Source: UBA5359 sp028699365 [NCBI: bacterium] (GTDB lineage Bacteria > UBP13 > UBA5359). From it: a DNA stretch of 16,663 nucleotides. The notes under the pieces are model-generated. The model was not told the origin of the DNA and made no database searches. It was given only the letters and a program-made list of their open reading frames with translations. The position numbers were made by a program, and so were the translations under genes. Numbering within the stretch: the first letter of the stretch is position 1; every line of letters begins with the position of its first letter. Shown here piece after piece: positions 7,684-14,370 of the stretch. The stretch is from assembly GCA_028699365.1 (NCBI GenBank), contig JAQVUQ010000011.1, positions 1 through 16,663 on the forward strand, read 5' to 3'.

Positions 7684-8670
7684 TTAAAATTCAAATACTT
7701 TGACAGGGCAGTTCCTGGCTGCCGATTCTATCCCGGCCTGACACACGGCTACCGTTCTGGCGCCTTCCAGGGCGCTGACACTGGGTTCTCTGTCTTCTTT
7801 GATGGCGCTTACCAGTTCTTCCGTCTCTTTATCGTAATACTGATACTGGGCTTTTTGCGGCAAGGGCAGGTCGATGAAGTCTTCCAGCAAACGGATATCT
7901 TCGGTATACAGTTTATTGTTCATCAGGGTGCCTTTGGTGCCGTATACGCTGAGGTTGAGGGCATAAGGCCGCCGGCACCCGGTGGTTATCTGCACTTTGC
8001 CGGTGGCGCCGCTCCTGAACTTCAGGGTCAGGAGGATATTATCTGCCGGGAAGGGGGCTTCCTTCAGGGCCAGCTTGTTGCTGTTGGCATAGACTTCATC
8101 TATCTCTCCCACTATCCAGCGCAGCAGGTCCACGGGATGGCACCCGCCGGAGAGGGTCAGATCCCCGGCTGTGCCTGCCCCACAGCGCCAGCCGCTCAGA
8201 AAGGGCCGCAGATCATGGATGTAGTCGCTCTCGGCAAAGAAGGCTTCCCCTAACATGCCTGAAGTATAAATACTCTTCAGCGACTGAAAGAAGGGGGCGA
8301 ATCTCAGCACCTGTCCGGTAAGAAACTTGACCTTGCTCTTGTCTACTGCCTCTACTATGCGCTGACAATCGAGAACATTGGTTGCCAGCGGCTTCTCGCA
8401 GAAGACGTGCTTGCCGGACTGAACGGCTGCCAGGGCCTGTTCGGCATGCATGTGATCGGGCGTGCAGATGGAGACGGCATCTATCTCTTTATCTCTGACC
8501 AGTTCGGTATAATCTTTTACGTATTTCAGATGGTGCTCTTCCGCCGGCGGCCGGGCTATGGCCTCGTTCTGATCGCAAATTACTTTTACTTCCGCCTCAG
8601 AGTTCTGCAGCCAGGCGTCCAAATGCTGCCGGCCGGCATATCCCAGCCCTATTATTCCTACTCTTAGCAT
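7684..8670 (-). CDS. Gfo/Idh/MocA-family NAD(P)-dependent sugar oxidoreductase
   Basis: 328 residues from the ATG at 8668-8670. A longer frame reaches 8691, but AAAGGAGA (8676-8683) sits 5 nt before this ATG, and the Rossmann strand begins right after it (MLRVGIIGLGYAG), so the shorter start is chosen. The nucleotide-binding GxGxxG is at residues 8-13. CEKPLA (E92-K93-P94) carries the family lysine, and GGCHPVDLLRW holds the probable catalytic His (about 178). The C-terminal half is the usual beta-sheet substrate domain. The reaction is oxidation or reduction of a sugar or inositol hydroxyl, in the cytoplasm. It lies 14 nt after the preceding gene and 14 nt before the aminotransferase, which suggests a two-step keto-to-amino sugar conversion. 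Substrate unknown. Confidence 0.9.
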   Translation of the reverse strand: MLRVGIIGLGYAGRQHLDAWLQNSEAEVKVICDQNEAIARPPAEEHHLKYVKDYTELVRDKEIDAVSICTPDHMHAEQALAAVQSGKHVFCEKPLATNVLDCQRIVEAVDKSKVKFLTGQVLRFAPFFQSLKSIYTSGMLGEAFFAESDYIHDLRPFLSGWRCGAGTAGDLTLSGGCHPVDLLRWIVGEIDEVYANSNKLALKEAPFPADNILLTLKFRSGATGKVQITTGCRRPYALNLSVYGTKGTLMNNKLYTEDIRLLEDFIDLPLPQKAQYQYYDKETEELVSAIKEDREPSVSALEGARTVAVCQAGIESAARNCPVKVFEF

Positions 8671-8675
8671 GATTA

Positions 8676-8683
8676 TCTCCTTT
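8676..8683 (-). promoter_or_regulatory. Ribosome-binding site fixing the oxidoreductase start
   Basis: AAAGGAGA on the minus strand, 5 nt before the ATG at 8668-8670. The alternative upstream ATG (8689-8691) lies inside the preceding gene and has no comparable site. Confidence 0.75.
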
Positions 8684-8684
8684 C

Positions 8685-10778
8685 TCAGCATCTGTGGCTA
8701 AGACAAAACAGCATAACAACGACAGGGGTATCGAACTTCATATCTACCTGGACCCGCACCTTACCGTCGCTCTTTTCAAAAGGGATGGAGCGGTTGCTGA
8801 TCAACTCTTTTACTTCGATCAAATCCCTTCCCGGCGGTAAATCCAAAACCATGGGAAAGGAGGTAGGTTCCTTGAAATAGGATGCAACAACGCCGATAAA
8901 GTGATCCTCCCCGGATAGAGGAAAAAACTCGAAGGTGGACATATGATAATGACTTAGCGGCCATATATTTTTCATCGGCACATCGGGGGGCCAACCCTCT
9001 ACACGAAGCGAAGGTAACACACCGGCAACATCCTCTATGAGAGCAGCGAACAATAAGTGCGAGAGATTGCGCACCGGGAGACCGTATCTGCCGTTAAATG
9101 AAATATGTGACGGAAATCCGGCAAACCACAGGATATTTCCCCCGCACTTCAGAGAGACTATGGCCGGGTTACCGGTGGGGACACTATACTCATCGACGAA
9201 CTCGGCTATGATCTCCGCATCGGACGGCACCTCGGCATCGACACAGCAGTTCAGAGTATAAAGGGGCCGGTAGACCCCCCCCGAATATTTTTCGACAATA
9301 TCCTCATCTATATGCTGGAAAGCATCGATCTTCCTGTAATCATCCTTTATCCTGAATCTTCTCGTATCGCCCGTCTCAGCCAGCACCCTGATACCTGACA
9401 ACCCTTCCAGCAAAGACCTTCCATGCCTGCTTCCCGTCTCATCGGCTATGCCGAGCTGCCCAAGGATGACAATATTGCCGTTACTAGCATTAAATCGCCT
9501 AATACCGTCTTCCATAGCCGACGAGAGGCAATCAACCTCCGGAAGAATGACTACCCTGTAATCTGAGAGCGCCGCGTCATCGCTCAAACATATGTCGGGA
9601 AGATAGCCGTACGGAATGCCTCTATGCCGCAAGGCTTGGGCAAGCGGCAATACCCTGACTCCATCATAGGAATCAGGCACATCCGCCGGGATAGGTCTCA
9701 GGTAAATCTCCGTCCCGGCACCGTGCACAATGGCGGCATATTTCAGGGGGAAGACCTTTTCGAAGTAACGGTCCATCTTGAAACAGCTTTCATAAGCCTC
9801 CTGCACAGGCGAGCAGCGCTGTAGCGTGTAAGTATAAGGGGTGATGATATTCACACCGCAGGCTGGTGGAATAATCGCCGACCAAAGGCCGTCCTCAACG
9901 CCAAGCGGTCGGGTAAATGTCGAGAATGAAAAACCTTGGGGAACAATCTCCACGACCCCATCCGCTGGTACCATACCGACTAAAAACCGCGACCATTCAC
10001 TCAAATAGGTTTCGGCAGGGGTAAAAAACGGTGCCTTGTGAAACGTATAGTAAGGATCGGTACATAAGCCGTCCAACTGCTTGGCCATACCGGCAAGATC
10101 GACGCAACTCTTCCAGGGATTATGCCAGATATCACTGGCAGGGCTGGCCTGAAAAATTGCCTTTATCTCCGGGTTGATTTTATGGACTACTTGCACCATT
10201 TCGGCGTGAATCGCATTCCACCTGCCGATATTCCATTTGAGATAGTTCCTCCACTTTATATCCTGCCAATCCCCGGCTTCCGGTTCGACAACAAGAGGCA
10301 TCTCTGCCCCTATATCCATGCTATAGGCTTGTCGGCAGTTACGACAATGACATCCGGAGCCGGGCAGGCTTGCTTCATCGTTAAGCCAAATTCTGATAAT
10401 CCCCGGACAGACAGCCACCTCTCTTAAAAAGTTGAAATACCTCTCCTTGAAATCGGCATTGAACGGACATCCCCAACTGCTGGTACTCAGACCGTCCTGA
10501 TCCTTCATCTCTCTGGCGGAAACCAGCCTTTGCTCCGGATGCTCGGAAAGATATTTCTCTTGGTACTTCATATATGCAGTGAAGGCACTGACAGACAAGC
10601 CCATTGAGGAGGCCTTCTCGCAAAGTTTACGAAAAACATCCATCTCTTCTATCCTGGCATAAAAGCAAACGGTATCATAGCCCTTGCCGGCCACCTCCTC
10701 CAGTTCCGATAGAAGCTTTTCAGGATATCCTGTATAATCCTGAAGCAGGGCAACTCGAGAGATTTTTCTATCGATCAT
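8685..10778 (-). CDS. GH42-like TIM-barrel protein 1 with trimerisation-type domain
   Basis: 697 residues, no signal peptide. A TIM barrel spans about 5-340: VALLQDYTGYP, DTVCFYAR, LSVSAFTAY, then IIRIWLNDEASLP (127-139). N133-D134-E135 fits the Asn-Glu acid/base element of clan GH-A. It is followed by C143-x-C145-x-x-C148, with C104 (WGCPFN) upstream, reproducing the four-cysteine zinc site of GH42 beta-galactosidases. A GATase-like domain follows (HRGIPYGYLPD, YRVVILPEVD, RFNASNGNIVILG), then a beta-rich C-terminal domain. The architecture is therefore GH42-like, but the sequence is far from classical LacZ-type GH42 enzymes. The ATG (10776-10778) is preceded by GAGGAG at about 11 nt, 43 nt after the GH20-like gene. 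Probably a cytoplasmic glycoside hydrolase; it is a divergent relative of the protein at 2508-4664. Confidence 0.75.
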   Translation of the reverse strand: MIDRKISRVALLQDYTGYPEKLLSELEEVAGKGYDTVCFYARIEEMDVFRKLCEKASSMGLSVSAFTAYMKYQEKYLSEHPEQRLVSAREMKDQDGLSTSSWGCPFNADFKERYFNFLREVAVCPGIIRIWLNDEASLPGSGCHCRNCRQAYSMDIGAEMPLVVEPEAGDWQDIKWRNYLKWNIGRWNAIHAEMVQVVHKINPEIKAIFQASPASDIWHNPWKSCVDLAGMAKQLDGLCTDPYYTFHKAPFFTPAETYLSEWSRFLVGMVPADGVVEIVPQGFSFSTFTRPLGVEDGLWSAIIPPACGVNIITPYTYTLQRCSPVQEAYESCFKMDRYFEKVFPLKYAAIVHGAGTEIYLRPIPADVPDSYDGVRVLPLAQALRHRGIPYGYLPDICLSDDAALSDYRVVILPEVDCLSSAMEDGIRRFNASNGNIVILGQLGIADETGSRHGRSLLEGLSGIRVLAETGDTRRFRIKDDYRKIDAFQHIDEDIVEKYSGGVYRPLYTLNCCVDAEVPSDAEIIAEFVDEYSVPTGNPAIVSLKCGGNILWFAGFPSHISFNGRYGLPVRNLSHLLFAALIEDVAGVLPSLRVEGWPPDVPMKNIWPLSHYHMSTFEFFPLSGEDHFIGVVASYFKEPTSFPMVLDLPPGRDLIEVKELISNRSIPFEKSDGKVRVQVDMKFDTPVVVMLFCLSHRC

Positions 10779-10821
10779 TTATTCACAACTCCTCACTGAT
10801 ATTCAGGACCCGAACAAATGC

Positions 10822-13692
10822 TCAGCCTCTCTTAAGACGATTATTGAACAGCCACAATAGTGTCCGCAGCAGCATTTCCTCCGGGATATCATCAGGCCGG
10901 GAGAGATAAACCACACGTCCCTTCTCGAATTTGTTGGCTACCATGAATGCCAGACTTTGCATCTTTTCAAACCGTAGAAGGGGCATGCCGGTCAGGAACC
11001 CACCGAGACACGCGCTGCCGGAAGAACACTCGTAACCTGCCAGCCATTTCTCAGACCCGTCCATCAGTGTATTGGAGAAGTCGGAGATCAATTTCCCCTT
11101 AAGATTGCCATAACTTTTAGCACCCAGCCAATCGGCAATAGAGGTCAGGTTGCCACTACCTGTAATGTAGTAAGGAGTAGCGCTACTGATCAACAGGCCG
11201 CCACCACTGCTGACAAACTTCCTGATCATAACCAGTTCTTCAGGTGAAAGTTTTTTCCTAAGGTTCAGGTATAAGACATCGTAACCGTAGATTGCCTCTG
11301 TCAGCTTATTGCCCAAAGGTTCAACGTATCCAAGCCTATGATTTTCCAGAAAGCTGGGCATGGGGCCCACCACCGCTATTCTGGTATAGCCAAGGATCAT
11401 GACCCTGTGTTCATAGAACAGCAGGCTCTTATCCTCTGCCAATTCCTCTCTTATAGCGGCCTGGATATTCCCGGCGTTTTTCTTCAAGGCAAGGAGTTTA
11501 TCTTGAAAATCATCGTTTTTCTCTCTGAGAGCAGCTATCTTGTCATCTACGCCCTCAAGCCTGCCTTTCACTTCGGCTGCAAAAGCAGCTTCACCAGGCA
11601 AACATCCGGCCAGCATGTCTGCCAGGTTTTTCCTCTGGTTTTCGGCCTGCTCCCCAGACCATAGCTTAAGATAGAGTTCCACCTCCTTCTCCGCCACTTC
11701 CAGCCAGAACAATCCCCGACGATAGCCGACCAGAAGAGACTGAACCTCCTCCCGCCTTCCCGGCTTTAGATCAGTGGCTTTAAGGGCCGCCTGCAATCCG
11801 GTTACCGCCCTCTGGTTGGCCTGTTTTAGCTGCTGAAAAAGTTCCAGCCAGCTTGTCTGCGTCGGCCGTTCATCGGAAACCAGCCAAGCAGAATATATCT
11901 CTTTCAACCATTCCCAGGAATCTACAGGCGCTATTACCTCACCCCGATAAATTACGGGACGCAGACCGTCAGCCACCTGCTTGCCCGCTTCATCGCCATA
12001 AATATTCCGCTGAACCCGGTCAAAAAAGCCACCCTGACCTATGACAGCCTCGGGCAGCGCTCGCCCGGCCTGCATGTCGGCATAATTCGCCCCCCATTCG
12101 TTACGCTTCGCCGCTACCGACCAGTAACCGTTTACCGGTTTTCTGTTCCACATATATTCAGATATCAAAGCCACATTTGCGGCGCCTATCATTATACTGC
12201 CTTCTGCACCTTCGAAGCTCTGGCTGAGGACAGGCGTAGCATTCCAACTGAACAGCGTACGATGCGGCGCCGGCCAGCGACGTATTCCTGTCCGCCGGGT
12301 ATCCCCCAGATGCAGATAAACGCATATGCCATGTCCCTTGCCCTTAGTCTTAAGAGCCTCAGCCATTTCTTTGATTCGCATACCGCTATTATCCTGACGC
12401 GGCCCCTGCTCACGCAGAATGAATTTAACGTTAGGCACCTGTCGCATACACTTGCTCAGGTTGATATAGAATTCGATCTCCTTCTTCCAGGCGGCATCCG
12501 GTTCACTCCAGCGGCCATAGGGAGCACAACTTAAAATAAGCAGACAGTCTCTGGAGGCCTTGTAGCCATTAGCCTTCTCCACTGAGAATACAGCCTCGAT
12601 CATCCTGTTCAGCTCATACGCATAAGCTCCCACCATGCCATCAGTCGCTTCGATAGCATCGTTAGGCCATCGTTCACGACATGAGGCGCAACGATTCTTC
12701 CAGGCCAGCTCAGTCCTGTCCAGAGTGTCATGATCCAGGTAATGAATAAATAAGCAACCCGGCTCAGTCTTTTCAGTGTATTCAATCAGATCTTTTGCCT
12801 TTAACTTCAAAAGAGCCTCGTTGCTCATGCAAAAGCCGTCCTGTTTGTAGCTTGCCGATTTTTCGATGCAGTCATAGATTTCTCCATCAGGATAGGATTT
12901 TCTATTCTTGTAATTCAGATCACCAAACAAGCCGATTACCGGTTGACAGCCGATTGTCCGGGCATAGCTATTGCGATCGAGATAATTAGCCTTATCCGGC
13001 TTGAAGGCTTTAAAAACGCTGAGATAGGGAGCCAAGTTTATCTTCCAATCCAACCCAGCGTCAGATGTCCTTGGCCCAGTACCCCAGCGATATTCGTAAT
13101 CAGGATAATCCCTGATAGACACGGCCGGGATAAAACAACCGCCTTTATCCTGCCGCACCAACTGCACAAAAGTAGAAGCAGCATAGAGCGTCCCCTTATC
13201 CCCTTTGCCGGTCAGCAGGACAACAGCGCCGGAAGACGGTTTCTTTACGCTGCTTAAATATTCAATTATATATGCCTGTTCACTCTTCTGGGAAAGCAGC
13301 CAGGCTGTTTTCTCTTTCAATACCTGGCTATGCTCCGACAGCAAACTGCCATTGGCAAGGGCGCCGAGCAGGATAAGGTTACCTGCTCTATCCGCAGGCT
13401 TCAGTTCAGCAGCCTTCTTGATTGCCAACTCCGGCAGCATAAATTCCTTCACCAGCTTTTCACTGATGTATTCCGCTGCCGCTCTCTCCATATTTGTGGC
13501 CCGGTCCGGCAAAACTATGACCGCTGCAGGAATCCCTCCGGTATAAAGCATAACGTTGCTTCCCTTTTCCTCCACATTCTTAGGAGTAGGAATAACGTTT
13601 ACCTCTGCCCGGGCAAGTGCAGAGGACAAACCGGCCAGAAACACAAACATACAAACTACTATTACCTGCCGTTGAATAGATCGAGTAAACAT
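10822..13692 (-). CDS. Exported GH20-like enzyme with C-terminal GATase-like domain
   Basis: 956 residues from ATG 13690-13692. A frame nine codons longer exists, but AAGGAGA (13701-13707) lies 8 nt before this ATG and a clean signal peptide begins here, with probable cleavage after ALARA (residue 29). Residues about 32-190 match the non-catalytic N-terminal domain of hexosaminidases (AAEYISEKL, GTLYAASTFVQLV). IRDYPDYEYRWG then opens a barrel as in GH20/GH84-type enzymes. FIHYLDHDT (D320, D322) is the best catalytic candidate. C335-x-x-C338, with C288 upstream, suggests a metal or structural site as in DUF4838-like proteins. A helical, coiled-coil-like segment covers about 690-765, and a C-terminal GATase-like domain includes RKFVSSGGGLLIS. 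Likely periplasmic or surface action on an amino-sugar polymer; the canonical GH20 Asp-Glu pair is not seen, so activity is uncertain. Confidence 0.72.
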   Translation of the reverse strand: MFTRSIQRQVIVVCMFVFLAGLSSALARAEVNVIPTPKNVEEKGSNVMLYTGGIPAAVIVLPDRATNMERAAAEYISEKLVKEFMLPELAIKKAAELKPADRAGNLILLGALANGSLLSEHSQVLKEKTAWLLSQKSEQAYIIEYLSSVKKPSSGAVVLLTGKGDKGTLYAASTFVQLVRQDKGGCFIPAVSIRDYPDYEYRWGTGPRTSDAGLDWKINLAPYLSVFKAFKPDKANYLDRNSYARTIGCQPVIGLFGDLNYKNRKSYPDGEIYDCIEKSASYKQDGFCMSNEALLKLKAKDLIEYTEKTEPGCLFIHYLDHDTLDRTELAWKNRCASCRERWPNDAIEATDGMVGAYAYELNRMIEAVFSVEKANGYKASRDCLLILSCAPYGRWSEPDAAWKKEIEFYINLSKCMRQVPNVKFILREQGPRQDNSGMRIKEMAEALKTKGKGHGICVYLHLGDTRRTGIRRWPAPHRTLFSWNATPVLSQSFEGAEGSIMIGAANVALISEYMWNRKPVNGYWSVAAKRNEWGANYADMQAGRALPEAVIGQGGFFDRVQRNIYGDEAGKQVADGLRPVIYRGEVIAPVDSWEWLKEIYSAWLVSDERPTQTSWLELFQQLKQANQRAVTGLQAALKATDLKPGRREEVQSLLVGYRRGLFWLEVAEKEVELYLKLWSGEQAENQRKNLADMLAGCLPGEAAFAAEVKGRLEGVDDKIAALREKNDDFQDKLLALKKNAGNIQAAIREELAEDKSLLFYEHRVMILGYTRIAVVGPMPSFLENHRLGYVEPLGNKLTEAIYGYDVLYLNLRKKLSPEELVMIRKFVSSGGGLLISSATPYYITGSGNLTSIADWLGAKSYGNLKGKLISDFSNTLMDGSEKWLAGYECSSGSACLGGFLTGMPLLRFEKMQSLAFMVANKFEKGRVVYLSRPDDIPEEMLLRTLLWLFNNRLKRG

Positions 13693-13700
13693 TTTACTTT

Positions 13701-13707
13701 TCTCCTT
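13701..13707 (-). promoter_or_regulatory. Ribosome-binding site fixing the GH20-like start
   Basis: AAGGAGA on the minus strand, 8 nt before the ATG at 13690-13692. The alternative ATG at 13717-13719 lies upstream of this site and would add a lysine-rich stretch before the signal peptide. Confidence 0.75.
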
Positions 13708-13740
13708 TTTTATAATCACCTTAGCGTTATTTTCTATTCA

Positions 13741-14370
13741 TTATTGACGTTCCTGCCAGAGTTGGTAAATCTCACTAAGACCCAAAACCTGATCATAAAT
13801 CGCAGGTTCATCTATAACACCGGAGAACCTTGTTCCATACCTCCCCTGGGCACCGATATAGAAATTATTAGTAGTTGTACCGACGTTCACACCGTCGGTA
13901 TATGTTCTCTCTGACCTGAAAACCCCATTTATGTAAGATTTCAATACGATTGTTCCACTAACGGTGTTGTCAATCGTGTAGACCACATGAGTCCACGTAT
14001 CCACAGCAAGCACATTATAAGCGTAAAGAATATGACTCACGTCGTGAATGAAAAGGATGACGTCGTCATTAACCGTAGCCAGCGAATAACCTCCTGTACC
14101 AGACTGCCATTTCCCCAGTATGCTTGTCGTGGTAGGCAGACTTGCCGGTTTAACCCATACTGAAATAGTTATCCGGCCATTGGCTATATTCAGAACCCCG
14201 TTATTCCCGCAGTTCACCTCGTCATCCGTGCCGTCAAACTGCAACCCATTACCGCTTATTCCATTTACCCAGCAGTCCGGCGAGGTCATCCCAGCAAGGG
14301 TGCCGGGATTGGCATTACCAGAGGAATCTGTAGCTGTTAAACCGGATGTTTCATCAAAATGCCATTTGCC
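13741..14370 (-). repeat. LamG repeat 3 (C-terminal copy)
   Basis: Third copy of a 633-base unit, 630 bases here including the stop. It is the most diverged copy overall (for example NPGTLAG and NNGVLNIANGRIT). In the NGVFRSERT segment, however, it matches repeat 1 rather than its neighbour repeat 2. Confidence 0.9.

Noticed and set aside
7062-8253. Long plus-strand reading frames opposite the aminotransferase and oxidoreductase
   Set aside because: They mirror strong minus-strand genes with clear motifs, have low-complexity composition and no recognisable domain. They are antisense shadows.
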